Shown: piece after piece, positions 46,101 through 54,543 of the stretch | Position numbering within the stretch: the first letter of the stretch is position 1 | Layout: the number at the start of each line of letters is the position of its first letter | DNA from: Lentisphaeria bacterium | GTDB taxonomy: Bacteria; Verrucomicrobiota; Lentisphaeria; Victivallales; Victivallaceae | Assembly (NCBI GenBank): GCA_018265615.1 | Contig: JABLYX010000011.1 | Location: 43,553 to 107,552, forward strand | Direction: 5' to 3' | Length of the DNA: 64,000 bases | The notes under the pieces: model-generated | What the model was told of the DNA's origin: nothing | What the model saw: the letters and a program-made list of their open reading frames with translations, nothing else | The model's database searches: none | Translations under genes and position numbers: made by a program

Positions 46101-46687
46101 GCGAGTTTCAGTTTGGCGATTTCGAGCAGCGATTCCGGCGTGATCCCGGCCGCTTCGGCCAGCGCGGTCCGGAGAGCGGGGCCGGGGCGGTAGAAGTTCC
46201 TGCGGTAGAAGTCCATGCCGAGCTCCGAGATGATGCCGGAGACATCTTTCACAAGTTCGCTGCGGAACAGTACGCCGCTCTCGAATGCGTTCTCCCCGAG
46301 CACCTTCGCGCAGAAACCGTGGATCGTCGAAATCGGCGCTTCATCGAACGACAGCAGCGCCGTGCGCAGCAGCTCCGCACACTCCTCGCGCGTCGCGCCC
46401 GCTTCGGCGGCGCTCTGCAGCAGCAGCGTTTCGCGCTCGGAGGCTTCGGCGCTCCCCGAGGCGGCTTTCAGCATCTCCCCGAGCACGGAGCGGATCCGCT
46501 CCCGGAGCTCGGCGGCGGCGGCCTCGGTGAAGGTCACCACGAGCAGCGACCGGATCGGCAGCCGCCGTTCGAGCAGGAAGCGGACCACGAGGTTCTGGAT
46601 CGTGTAGGTCTTGCCGGTTCCGGCGGCGGCTTCGATGAGGTTCAGCCCCTCGAGCCGGTAGTCGAGGCAGTCGGGGCGGGCGCTCAT
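43175..46687 (-). CDS. recB: RecBCD enzyme subunit RecB
   Basis: 1170 residues. UvrD-like helicase: NLIEAAAGTGKTYTIQNL (about 15-32), VVTFTEAAAAELRERI, GIVDEFQDTDPVQYEIF, YSLSTNYRSA, LMTVHGSKGLEFPVVLLPG. The C-terminal nuclease domain has YFILDWKSNRLG (Asp and Lys of the RecB nuclease motif). The ATG at 46687 overlaps the recC stop; the longer open frame upstream lies inside recC and is not real. It is translationally coupled on both sides. Confidence 0.95.
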   Translation of the reverse strand: MSARPDCLDYRLEGLNLIEAAAGTGKTYTIQNLVVRFLLERRLPIRSLLVVTFTEAAAAELRERIRSVLGEMLKAASGSAEASERETLLLQSAAEAGATREECAELLRTALLSFDEAPISTIHGFCAKVLGENAFESGVLFRSELVKDVSGIISELGMDFYRRNFYRPGPALRTALAEAAGITPESLLEIAKLKLAHPKLVVRPPGAARGADPERLLEEAETVLAELQTCGLPEALEEAAPHLNKLGTLAAAEAPAFAARILTEPFSAKGLRLLTGLGLESLAPKIKKRPKGMTPEAVLAMLEAGPFGLPDRLAETIRAFGIALKLAAAEYVENEFRARKNRDNIQTFNDLLEQVHHAVHAPGSRLLSVLRERYPVGIVDEFQDTDPVQYEIFTAMFRRPGGTLYMVGDPRQAIYAFRGGDIAAYRRAAAELEAGGGRRYSLSTNYRSAAAMIADVNLLFHEHALPFADPAIRFPRVTAPGDHPALLRNGAPVAHPLRVIYDPEANEAACRSMAAQKVLELLNDRTFRLPGRGEPGLRPRDIAILTLRGYEAEQLASELHAMRIPAVFTRTGSIFASEDARELLTVLRAASSGGVRDLPNLLATSVGGMSLSEIAALQGESGEEKLNAEQTRLRELQLLWEGGSFIEFFNALLGAYHVRARYPALPRGERKLTNLLQLGDLLEQESARRGLTPAGVADFLAERIADPGKAEGEEFQQLLETDREAVTLMTVHGSKGLEFPVVLLPGLHLGDAEKRAELFHNEAGELEYDLSGSEAGRRCAENERLQELLRLTYVAVTRAKYYCCVYYGKGAKATAPGWLFLMRRAASAENPVAQLLAAAQEPEIPPELLEAPSSPAPPGRYRAEPGAGIELELLPTELRIDGNWQFVSYSSLSPQGGHDTPFDYDEREPEAPRPDEPPEGGIFSIRGGAAAGNAWHRIFELADFRADERELRALALPQLTDFGVIGAGEEPEEKLALTVEMVRNVLAAPLEGADRIRFRLRDVPERERIAELEFAYRFRSGFTAGKLKNLLSGFAAERFGLTEWPAWNRTVSGGCLNGFIDLLFRHHGKYFILDWKSNRLGGRSAGFLPERLPEAMAQSFYFLQYLIYIVAVVKFLRMRLGAFGEKEYEELFGGVFYLFVRGVTPEHPGRGVFYDKPPYGLVRQLEEVIG

Positions 46688-49600
46688 GATTCCGCCTCCC
46701 GGAACCGGAATGCGCCGAGCAGCGTATCCGCGCAGTGTGCGAACTCCTCCGCGAAGCGCGGGTCGTCGAACGCTTCGACGCCGTAGCAGCGGCGGATGGC
46801 CGGGTCGTCGAGGTCGTCCAGGATCCCCCCCGCCTTGAATGAGACGCAGAATGCCCGGCGCGCCGCGTCGAAGCCGCGTTCGCGGTACGCCCACGACGCT
46901 TTTTCGAAGAACGGCAGCGGGTGCGTCATCCCCTCGCGGAAGAGCGCCATGTACGCTTCGAGCGCCTGCCGCGCCGCCTCTTCGCCGGTTGGGTCGAGGA
47001 ACCGTTCGACCGGCTCGCCGCGTTCGAAGTTCAGCACGGCGGTCGTGACCGGCCCGGTGTGCGCGAGCGTGAGGAGCATGTGGCGCAGCAGCGCGCGCAC
47101 GGCGTATTTGAGCTTGAAGCCCGAATAGAAGAGCAGGTGCTGCGCGTTCCCCTCCGGCGCCGCTTCGAGCGTCCCGGCGATGCGGAAGCCCCCCGCGCCG
47201 AGGTCGACGGCGAAGGGCTCGCGTTCCCGGAGCGCCTTCTTCCAGTGTTCCGGAATCTTCGAGACCGATTCGTAGAGCTCGTCGAACAGCAGCTCGCCGC
47301 CGCGCCCGACCGGCAGCCGGCAGCCGCGCCGCAGCAGCCGGTACTGTGTGTCGCGGTCGAGTTCGTCGAGCGTATAGGCGCCGATCTCGGTTTTGAGCAG
47401 GTACTGCTGGAGGCGGTCCATGCTCTCCGGGGTCGGCTCGGTGTCCTCCGGGCCGCTCTCCGCGTCGCGCAGGAAGATGCCCGCGCGGTTGTTCAGGAAC
47501 CAGCGGCACGGATTCGTGAAGAAGCGTTCGAGCTCCGCCGGGGTGACGGCGGGAGGAGCGGGCGGCTCGGGCAGCCGGAGCTCAGGTTCGGGCTCCGGGG
47601 CCGGGGTTGCGTCGCGCAGGCTGTCGAGCAGCGTCCGGGCGGCTTCGAAATTTTCGGGGGAACGCGAACGCGCGTCCGGATCCGGGTTGTTCCGGTTGAA
47701 ATAGCTGAATTCGAAGGGCTGCAGCCGGTGGCGCGTCTCCCGGAACGGAGCGCTCGCTTTCAGGTAGTCGATGAGTTCGCCGAGCGGAATGGCGGGGGGG
47801 AATTCGTCGTTGCCTCGCGCGGTCTGCCCCTGGTAGAAGAGCATGAGGCAGCGCCGCGCGGACTGGATCGCCTCGAGGAAGAGGTAGCGGTCCTCCGCCT
47901 GGCGCGAGCGGTCGCACGGTGCGATTTTCCGGTTCACGAGGTTGAAGCCGAGCTTCAGGTCGCGGCGCGGGAACTCCCCGTCGTTCAGCCCGAGGATCGC
48001 CACGACCGCCATCGGGATGCTCCGCATCGGCACGAGCGAGCAGAACGTGATCTTTCCGCGCAGGAACGGGTCGTTGCGCCCCGTCGTTGCGAGGGCGGAG
48101 GCGGTCACCTCCTCGATGACCTCGGCCGGCAGCGCCGACGTGAAGCCGGCGGCGGCGGCCTGCCGCCCCGGGAGCAGTACGGCACGGCGCAGCGCGGCGA
48201 GCTCGTCGAACTCCTCCTCCGAGGCGAGGAAGAGGTCGTCCACGGCCTTGAGCAGCAGCGCGCTCCACTCCTCCGGCGTGCGGCTCGCGGCGCAGTCGCG
48301 GCGCAGCGCGAACATCGTCTCGACGGCCGAGATGAACCGGCCGAGCAGCGCCGCGTCGCCGTCCCCGACCGCTTCGAGCGGCAGGAGGCCGTCGGAGCGG
48401 AGGTCCTCCGGGACCCCGTCGCGCGCGAAGCCGAGCAGCAGCCGGTCGAGTCCCTGCCGCCACGAATATTCGTCGAACGCGACCGCACAGCTTTTCCGGC
48501 GGTCGCCGCCGTCGACTCCCCAGCGGATCCCCGCCTCTCCGATCCACGCCGCGACTGTTTCGAGCTCGTCCGCCGAGATCCCGAAACGGTTCCGGAGCGC
48601 CGGCAGATGCAGGAATTCGAGGATCTTCGACGCCTCCACCCGGCCCGAGCGCAGCTTCAGCAGCTCGAAAAAGCACTCCGCGATGCGGCTCGCGCGGCGC
48701 AGGCTGCGGTCTGAAACCGCGTAGGCGTGTTTCAGCGGGCCCTGTCCGAAAATCGAGCGGATGTACGGCGCATATGTGTTGATGTCGGGCGCCATGACGA
48801 TGATGTCGCGCGGCTGGACCGCCGGATCCCCGAGGAGTTCGAGCAACTGGTCGTGCAGCACCTCGACCTCGCGCCGGGCGCTGTGACAGTTGTGCACGCG
48901 GATGCTGCGGTCCTCTTCCGGGAACACGAAGGGCTTCCCCGTGATTTCGCCGTCGCCGCCCGGGGCGCGCCGGAACATCGCGTAGATGTCCTGCTGCAGG
49001 GCGGTCAGCCGGGTCGGGTTCACATAGTCGTCCGGCCCGTCGCCCTTCGTTTCGAGGAACGGCTCGAAGAGCTCGCCGCCGGCGGGCCGGATCACCTCCG
49101 GCGTGCCGGACATGTAACGGAAGAATTCGCGCCCCTGCGCGCCGAAGCTCGCGAGCAGCGGATTGCCGTCGTGGAACATCCCGAGTTCCCCGCCGTCGCG
49201 CGCGATGAGCCGCGCGGCCTCCGCGTCGGAATACTGCTCGCCCCAGTACTCCCGGCTCGGATTCAGGTAGAAAAAGAGGATCTCCGTGAACTCCGAGAGC
49301 TTCAGGAAGAAGTTGAGGAAGAGCGGCGGCATCGTGCCGACCCCGAACATCGTGATCCGCTCCGGCAGCACTCCCGGCGGCGCGTCGCTGAGCTTGAAGA
49401 ACTCCGTGAAACAGGATTCGCGCGTGCGCGCGTTTCCGCGCAGTTCGCAGTAAAGCCGTTTCTGCCATTCGGCGTCGTTCCATTCGGCGTTCTGCCCCAT
49501 GCGCCACTTTTCGAGCATCTCGGGGCGGTAGATCTGGTACTGGTCGAAGAGCTCCGCGATCCGGCACGAGAGCTGCCAGCGCTTCAGTTCCCTCTGCGGC

Positions 49601-49950
49601 GGGGCGAGGTAGGAGGCGAGTTCCGGATACGCCTCCGGAGTCTCCTCGAGCAGCCGGCAGATCCGCCACGGCAGCACCTCGGCGGAAAAGCGCTCATAGT
49701 CCGCGCGGAACGACGGGAACAGCGTTTCGAGCGTCCGGTTCACGAAGTTCACGAGGAACGGCGTGTCGAAGTTCGCCGCGATGCGCCCGCCATCCCCGAC
49801 CCGGAGCTTCAGCCACGCCGCCATCCCCTGCGTCTGCACGACGACCGTCTCGGGCGTGAACACGTCCCGCGGCGGAGAAGCGGAGATGATCCCGATGAAC
49901 TTCTCCGCCAGCTTCTCAAGCTTGTTGCCGGTGTAAAGGCGGAAGCTCAT
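46684..49950 (-). CDS. recC: RecBCD enzyme subunit RecC
   Basis: 1088 residues. N-terminal RecC signature FRLYTGNKLEKLAEKF and VVVQTQGMAAWLKLRV, then the inactive helicase-like region with MAPDINTYAPYIRSIFG, YAVSDRSLRRASRI and ILGLNDGEFPRRD. RecC recognises Chi in the enzyme of gamma-proteobacteria; the Chi sequence here is unknown. The ATG at 49950 follows GAGGGGGAA; a longer in-frame start would add a Pro-rich stretch unlike RecC. First gene of the operon. Confidence 0.93.
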   Translation of the reverse strand: MSFRLYTGNKLEKLAEKFIGIISASPPRDVFTPETVVVQTQGMAAWLKLRVGDGGRIAANFDTPFLVNFVNRTLETLFPSFRADYERFSAEVLPWRICRLLEETPEAYPELASYLAPPQRELKRWQLSCRIAELFDQYQIYRPEMLEKWRMGQNAEWNDAEWQKRLYCELRGNARTRESCFTEFFKLSDAPPGVLPERITMFGVGTMPPLFLNFFLKLSEFTEILFFYLNPSREYWGEQYSDAEAARLIARDGGELGMFHDGNPLLASFGAQGREFFRYMSGTPEVIRPAGGELFEPFLETKGDGPDDYVNPTRLTALQQDIYAMFRRAPGGDGEITGKPFVFPEEDRSIRVHNCHSARREVEVLHDQLLELLGDPAVQPRDIIVMAPDINTYAPYIRSIFGQGPLKHAYAVSDRSLRRASRIAECFFELLKLRSGRVEASKILEFLHLPALRNRFGISADELETVAAWIGEAGIRWGVDGGDRRKSCAVAFDEYSWRQGLDRLLLGFARDGVPEDLRSDGLLPLEAVGDGDAALLGRFISAVETMFALRRDCAASRTPEEWSALLLKAVDDLFLASEEEFDELAALRRAVLLPGRQAAAAGFTSALPAEVIEEVTASALATTGRNDPFLRGKITFCSLVPMRSIPMAVVAILGLNDGEFPRRDLKLGFNLVNRKIAPCDRSRQAEDRYLFLEAIQSARRCLMLFYQGQTARGNDEFPPAIPLGELIDYLKASAPFRETRHRLQPFEFSYFNRNNPDPDARSRSPENFEAARTLLDSLRDATPAPEPEPELRLPEPPAPPAVTPAELERFFTNPCRWFLNNRAGIFLRDAESGPEDTEPTPESMDRLQQYLLKTEIGAYTLDELDRDTQYRLLRRGCRLPVGRGGELLFDELYESVSKIPEHWKKALREREPFAVDLGAGGFRIAGTLEAAPEGNAQHLLFYSGFKLKYAVRALLRHMLLTLAHTGPVTTAVLNFERGEPVERFLDPTGEEAARQALEAYMALFREGMTHPLPFFEKASWAYRERGFDAARRAFCVSFKAGGILDDLDDPAIRRCYGVEAFDDPRFAEEFAHCADTLLGAFRFREAES

Positions 49951-50195
49951 CGATTCCCCCTCTTTCTGCAGAGTGCGCCGCTCCGGGAAGCCGTTCGCGC
50001 CCGGCGCCGCAGGGGGGGCGGGGAGAACCCGCAGGGACATTGCAGAACGGCCGGGCCGTTATCGTGTTCCGGAGATCTCTGCAATGTTTTTCTAGCCCCC
50101 TGTTTGACGGATGGAACCGCGCGGACGGCTGGCGGCCGCCCGGCGGGCCGGATCGTGCTTCGCACTCTGCAATATATCCGCGGTGGCGCTCTTTT

Positions 50196-50723
50196 TCAAT
50201 CGGCCGGAGCGGTTTTTTGCAGGAATTCGGCAACGGCCTTCCAGGCGTCGCGCTTCTGTTCGAAGCGCATCGCGGCGGCCGCCGGGCTCGTGGAGGGGAG
50301 GCGGACGATCGTGAGCGACGCCTCTTCGAAGAGTTCCGGCGCGCTGCGCTTCAGCTGTTCGAACGCCTTGCCGCCGTTGCAGCCGATGAAGCGGATCGTC
50401 GGATGCTTTGCGAGCAGTTCCGCGACCGGATTCGGCTCGATGTCGCGGATCTGTGTGTCGAGGCTCCCTTTGCGCCTTCCCGCCCCGATCGTGTCCCAGA
50501 GCGCGACCCCGGCTTTCCGCAGCGCCGCGAGCCGCTCTTCGTACGGAATCGTGTGGTCGAAGCCGAGCAGCCCGCCCATGATCCGCCAGAAGGCGTTGTG
50601 CCTGTAGGCGTAGTACTGCTGCTGCCGCAGCGACTCCTCGCCCGGCAGCGAACCGAGGATCAGCACGCGCGGATTCTCCCCCGCCATCGGCGGGAACGAA
50701 CGCTTCAGCTCCGGGCCGTTCAT
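50196..50723 (-). CDS. DNA-deoxyinosine glycosylase (Mug/UDG superfamily)
   Basis: 175 residues. The motifs LKRSFPPMAG, RVLILGSLPGEESLRQQQYY, AYRHNAFWRIMG, GVALWDTIGAGRRKGSLDTQI and LPSTSPAAAA are those of hypoxanthine-DNA glycosylases of the UDG superfamily. It removes deaminated adenine (hypoxanthine) from DNA. The start overlaps the GH130 stop (ATGA), so the two are translated together. The recC operon follows 245 nt downstream on the same strand. Confidence 0.88.
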   Translation of the reverse strand: MNGPELKRSFPPMAGENPRVLILGSLPGEESLRQQQYYAYRHNAFWRIMGGLLGFDHTIPYEERLAALRKAGVALWDTIGAGRRKGSLDTQIRDIEPNPVAELLAKHPTIRFIGCNGGKAFEQLKRSAPELFEEASLTIVRLPSTSPAAAAMRFEQKRDAWKAVAEFLQKTAPAD

Positions 50724-51886
50724 TTCATCCGCGCCCTCAGGTAGCGGACCAGCCCGTCGAATTCGACCGACGCGAGGCCGATCTTCTTGTCGGCCGCTCC
50801 GTAGCCCATGACGAGCCGCCCGTCCGGCATGCGCACGCCGGAGCAGCTGAAGAGGCACGGCGTGGCGAACTCCCCTTCGAGCTCCCACGGCCGGTCGGCG
50901 TACAGCAGCCGTTCCGGCGGGCGCACGAGGATGTCGGGGCGCAGCGTCCCGTTTTCGCGCAGCAGCATGAAGCTCTGGGTGTAGCCGGTCTTCTCATCCT
51001 GCTTGCCGTGGTACGGCAGCAGCCAGAGTCCCGGTTCGAGCTCGACGGGCGGCCAGCTCGCGCCGATGCGGTCGGCCTCCCACGGGAATTCGGGGGCGGC
51101 GAAGAGGGTGTGCTCCGTCTTCTCGTCGTCGGCGAAATCCGCGAGCGAATCGGCGGCGGCGAAGAAGATCGACGGCAGCCGGAGCGATGCGTCGTAGCGT
51201 TCGGGATTTTTCGGGCGGTGGATGCAGACGATTTTCCTCCTGCCGCCGATTTCGAGGCGGCGCGGAAAGAGGAAGACGTCGCGGTCGTCCGAGCGGTCCG
51301 GATTGTGCAGCGGCCCGACCATATGGAACGCCGCTTCGTACTCCCGGCGCGTGAGCGCGGCGAGGTCGACGCGGAAGAGCACGCTGACGGTCGTGTTGCC
51401 GGTCACCGCGTCCCCGAGCCCGGAGGCGGGGTCGAGCGCCCAATCCGGCATGCACTGCACGGGGTCGTCCTTCTCCCAGTAGGGGCCCGGCGGGAAGACC
51501 CGGCCCGCCACGGTGAGAAAGAGTTCGCCCTCGAAGAAAAAGAGGCGGGGATCCTCGATACAGCCGTTCGTGTAGTTGATCTTCCCGCCGGCGGTGAAGA
51601 GCTTCTCCTTTTCGTATTCGAGCGCGGGTGCGAGGGCGGGGCGCGAGAAGTCGAACCGCCAGTCCCTCCCGCCATTTTCGCTGACGGCGTAGCCGAGGAA
51701 GATCGGGAAGGGCAGCGGCTTTCCGGGGAAACGCTTCTCCGGGAACGGTCCGGTGGCGCGGAACAGCATATGGAGCTTCTCCGGATTCTCCGGGTCGGCG
51801 GCGAGCGCCGGGTTCAGGACCATCTGGCTCGCCCAGTCGCAGCCGGGCTGCGGGGCGCGGACGAACTGTTTTTCGAATGAAAGCAT
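50720..51886 (-). CDS. GH130-family glycoside phosphorylase/hydrolase
   Basis: 388 residues, no signal peptide, so cytoplasmic. A five-bladed beta-propeller of family GH130 (mannoside phosphorylases and relatives) is indicated by NPALAADPENPEKLHMLFRA, the catalytic Asp112 in CIEDPRLFF, GNTTVSVLFRVDL, CIHRPKNPERYD and PCLFSCSGVRMPDGRLVMGYGAADKKIG (read in parts). GGAGAAG precedes the ATG. It probably phosphorolyses or hydrolyses a beta-mannoside imported from outside. It is unexpectedly coupled to a DNA repair gene. Confidence 0.85.
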   Translation of the reverse strand: MLSFEKQFVRAPQPGCDWASQMVLNPALAADPENPEKLHMLFRATGPFPEKRFPGKPLPFPIFLGYAVSENGGRDWRFDFSRPALAPALEYEKEKLFTAGGKINYTNGCIEDPRLFFFEGELFLTVAGRVFPPGPYWEKDDPVQCMPDWALDPASGLGDAVTGNTTVSVLFRVDLAALTRREYEAAFHMVGPLHNPDRSDDRDVFLFPRRLEIGGRRKIVCIHRPKNPERYDASLRLPSIFFAAADSLADFADDEKTEHTLFAAPEFPWEADRIGASWPPVELEPGLWLLPYHGKQDEKTGYTQSFMLLRENGTLRPDILVRPPERLLYADRPWELEGEFATPCLFSCSGVRMPDGRLVMGYGAADKKIGLASVEFDGLVRYLRARMK

Positions 51887-51960
51887 CTTTTCTTCTCCGG
51901 GTCGGTTGATATGACACTCTTTAAGATACAGCGAACCGCGGGTTTCTGCAAGCCGTCCCC

Positions 51961-51989
51961 TTGCATTGATGCGATTCCGGGCATATATT
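51961..51989 (+). promoter_or_regulatory. Promoter of small membrane protein gene 52017
   Basis: TTGCAT at 51961-51966, 17 nt, TATATT at 51984-51989, followed by AGGAGG at 52006. Confidence 0.55.
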
Positions 51990-52016
51990 GCTTTGGAATG
52001 AAATCAGGAGGTGGAT

Positions 52017-52346
52017 ATGACGGCAGGTGCGGAACGGTCCCCGGGAGCTCTCTTCCGGTTCGCATGCGTCGGTGCGGCGGCGGCGGGCGTATACGGCTTC
52101 CGCTCCCCGGAAAAAGGGAGTGTGCGGGAGCAGGCGTTCCCGCGCGGAACGCTCTGCTCCGGCCTCGCATGGATGATTATTGCAATATCCGGGACGTTGT
52201 CGATCCTGTTCTTATTGTATGCGTTCCTGCTGAGGATAGGAACGCTCTGTTTTTTCGCCGTTTCTCCTGCGGATCCCGGCGTATTGTTACTGGTTGCCGG
52301 TTTTGGCAGGATGGGGGATTGCATTAATACCGGCATATCCGGGTAA
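52017..52346 (+). CDS. Small membrane protein of unknown function
   Basis: 109 residues, two predicted hydrophobic segments (about 48-72 and 74-92: WMIIAISGTLSILFLLYAFLL, LCFFAVSPADPGVLLLVAGF). The N-terminal part contains YGFRSPEKGSV, which recurs as YRFNFPEKGSV in the degenerate region near 57260. It has a promoter and AGGAGG with 5 nt spacing to the ATG. No family recognised. It could be a strain-specific or mobile small gene. Confidence 0.55.
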   Translation: MTAGAERSPGALFRFACVGAAAAGVYGFRSPEKGSVREQAFPRGTLCSGLAWMIIAISGTLSILFLLYAFLLRIGTLCFFAVSPADPGVLLLVAGFGRMGDCINTGISG

Positions 52347-52470
52347 ACGAACCGGAGAAGATTCGAATTATGGTCGTTGTGCGATGAAGGCATCCGCGTA
52401 TTTGCTGATCTTTCTCGTGATCTATCTTTTATTTCTTATGCCCAGTTGCCTCGTTTAGCGGAGAGCGGAT

Positions 52471-54453
52471 ATGGCGGATTACATTTTCATCGACCGGGAC
52501 GGCGGGGAGCGGAAGCTCGACGCCGGTGCGCTGCTGCGGCGGCTCTCTCGCGGCAGGCTCCGCGTCACGGACCCCGTGCGTGAGGAGGGGGAGACGGAGT
52601 TTTGCCCCCTGAAGGACGATCCGGCGCTCGGTCCCGCCGCCGCCGTTCTCGAGTGCGAAAACTGGCTTGCCGCACGCCGCCTCTCCGTCGCCATGGACCT
52701 CTGCTGCCTGTCCGTCGGAGTTCTGCTCGCCGTCCTGGCGCTGCTGATGCCGCGCGGCTGGAAGGTGTGGATCTTCACCGCGGCCTGGCTCTACCCGGTC
52801 ATCCTGGTCAGTGTGCAGTTCCGGCGGCGCTGGCCGAGGCTGCCCTCCCGCCGGATGCTCCGGCGCGGCCTTCTGCTGATGTTTCCGTATGTGAATCTGC
52901 TCGCGGGTCCGGCGGCCGGATTCGCGATGTTCCGGCACCGGAGAGTGTTCTTCACGGTCGGCTGGGCGGCCTTCACGCTCGCCGTGGCGGGACTCTGGCT
53001 CCTGCCGCCGGAGCCGGAAGCGAGGTTTTACCCGGCGATCCTCATTCTGTTTGCATACGGAGCGGCGTTCGTGCTTCAACTGGGCGTGACCCGGATGGCG
53101 CGGCTCAGGCTCGCGGCCGTCCGCCGCGCGGCCGGTTTCGGCGAGCCGCCCCCGTGGTACCGTCCGCTGCCGCGCCGGAGTTCGCCGCTGCTGCCCTTCT
53201 GGAAACGGCGCGGCAGGCCGGAGATGCGGCTTTTCACCTGGAGCATTTCGGTCGTCTTCCTCTCCATCGGAGTCTATGCCGCCGTGCTTTACGGCGTCGG
53301 CGCGTACCGGCTCGCGGCGGCGGAGGAGGAGGTGCGGGCGCTCGGGCTGCCGGTGACGAACGCCGGGCTCGTCACGGAGCAGGAGCGCGAGGCGGCGGCG
53401 CTTTTCGACTCGATCGAACTGCCGCCTTTTCCGGGAACGTTCCTGCGGGACGAGCTCATGGCGTATCCGTATCTGTACGGTGAGTACGACACCGCGTACC
53501 GCCGCAGCGTCCAGCGCTATTTCGACGCGAACCACAGTCAGATCCGGAAGCTCAAGGGAGTCTGGGAGCTGGGCGCGACGACCCTGCCGGATACGAGTTT
53601 CGACAATACGCGCGAGCGGCGGCGCAAGATCAAGATCCTCGCAAAGCTGTTCGACCCCGGGCTCCGGCAGGAATTTTCGCAGTCGGGACTCCCGCGCCGG
53701 CTGCGCTTCATCCACAGGCTGGAGGCGCTCGACGAGGGATACCGCTGCATGGGATTCTCCGTGAACCTGACGGCGAAATATGCTGCCGCGGCTTCGGAGG
53801 AGACGCTCTACTCCGAGGCCGCTTTCTGGACGCTCCGCGAGTCCCGGCTGCGGAACCGGATGCTCAACTCCTTCTGGCGGAGCTATCTTGACCGTCTTGA
53901 CCGCTGGGAGCGCGACCTCGACGGCGGCCTGCGTTTCTACCGGCCGGGCTACCGGGCGGCGCGGTTGCGGCGGATGCTTGCACAGATCCCGTACGCGGTC
54001 TGGGAATACGGCGGCGGGAAATCACCGGCGGAAGGGGAGCTGCGCAGACCCGATCCCTTCGACGCTTCCACCTTCACGATCGAATCCGCCCGGATGCACG
54101 AGGTGTTCTGCGAGGCCCTGGCGCGGATCCGCGCCGCACGCACCGGGATCGCGGCGGAGCTCTATCGCCGGAAGCACGGCGCGTGGCCGGAACGGCTCGA
54201 CGAGCTCGTGCCGGAGTTCCTCTCCTCCGTTCCGAACGACCCGTTTTCCGGGAAACGGCTGCTCTTCCGCAGCGGGCTGCTCGGCCATGCCGCCATCGAT
54301 ATCCGCTTCCGGGACGGGGAGTTCGCGGAGGATTTCCGTGAAAGCACCGTGAACGGGTTCCGGGTCTACAGCGTCGGCCCGGACCAGGTTGACGACGGCG
54401 GCCGCAGCTGGCACAACGGGTCGACCCGTGACATTTCATTCACGGTATTCTGA
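52471..54453 (+). CDS. Polytopic membrane protein with C-terminal T2SG-like domain, function unknown
   Basis: 660 residues. Residues 1-60 resemble a small GYF-like domain (YIFIDRDGGERKLDAGALLRRL). Six or so membrane segments lie between about 70 and 285. The remaining half is soluble and helical. The last 100 residues (RAARTGIAAELYRRKHGAWP, LDELVPEFLSSVPNDPFSGK, GFRVYSVGPDQVDDGG) match a domain common in Planctomycetota and Lentisphaerota that resembles a pseudopilin C-terminus. Start at 52471 follows GAGAGCGG. Function unknown. Confidence 0.78.
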   Translation: MADYIFIDRDGGERKLDAGALLRRLSRGRLRVTDPVREEGETEFCPLKDDPALGPAAAVLECENWLAARRLSVAMDLCCLSVGVLLAVLALLMPRGWKVWIFTAAWLYPVILVSVQFRRRWPRLPSRRMLRRGLLLMFPYVNLLAGPAAGFAMFRHRRVFFTVGWAAFTLAVAGLWLLPPEPEARFYPAILILFAYGAAFVLQLGVTRMARLRLAAVRRAAGFGEPPPWYRPLPRRSSPLLPFWKRRGRPEMRLFTWSISVVFLSIGVYAAVLYGVGAYRLAAAEEEVRALGLPVTNAGLVTEQEREAAALFDSIELPPFPGTFLRDELMAYPYLYGEYDTAYRRSVQRYFDANHSQIRKLKGVWELGATTLPDTSFDNTRERRRKIKILAKLFDPGLRQEFSQSGLPRRLRFIHRLEALDEGYRCMGFSVNLTAKYAAAASEETLYSEAAFWTLRESRLRNRMLNSFWRSYLDRLDRWERDLDGGLRFYRPGYRAARLRRMLAQIPYAVWEYGGGKSPAEGELRRPDPFDASTFTIESARMHEVFCEALARIRAARTGIAAELYRRKHGAWPERLDELVPEFLSSVPNDPFSGKRLLFRSGLLGHAAIDIRFRDGEFAEDFRESTVNGFRVYSVGPDQVDDGGRSWHNGSTRDISFTVF

Positions 54454-54543
54454 CATGTTTCACATGATTCTGCGTTGACCTTTGTGCCGCGGGGCAATAA
54501 CTTAAGGAAACGGCGGAAGCCATAACCTCATCGGGGGACAAAT

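Noticed and set aside
46921..48714. Long open frames antisense to recC and recB (also 43247-46786 and 48727-50607)
   Set aside because: They are mirror frames of GC-rich genes, rich in Arg, Glu and Gly, with no motifs; the rec genes on the other strand are unmistakable.
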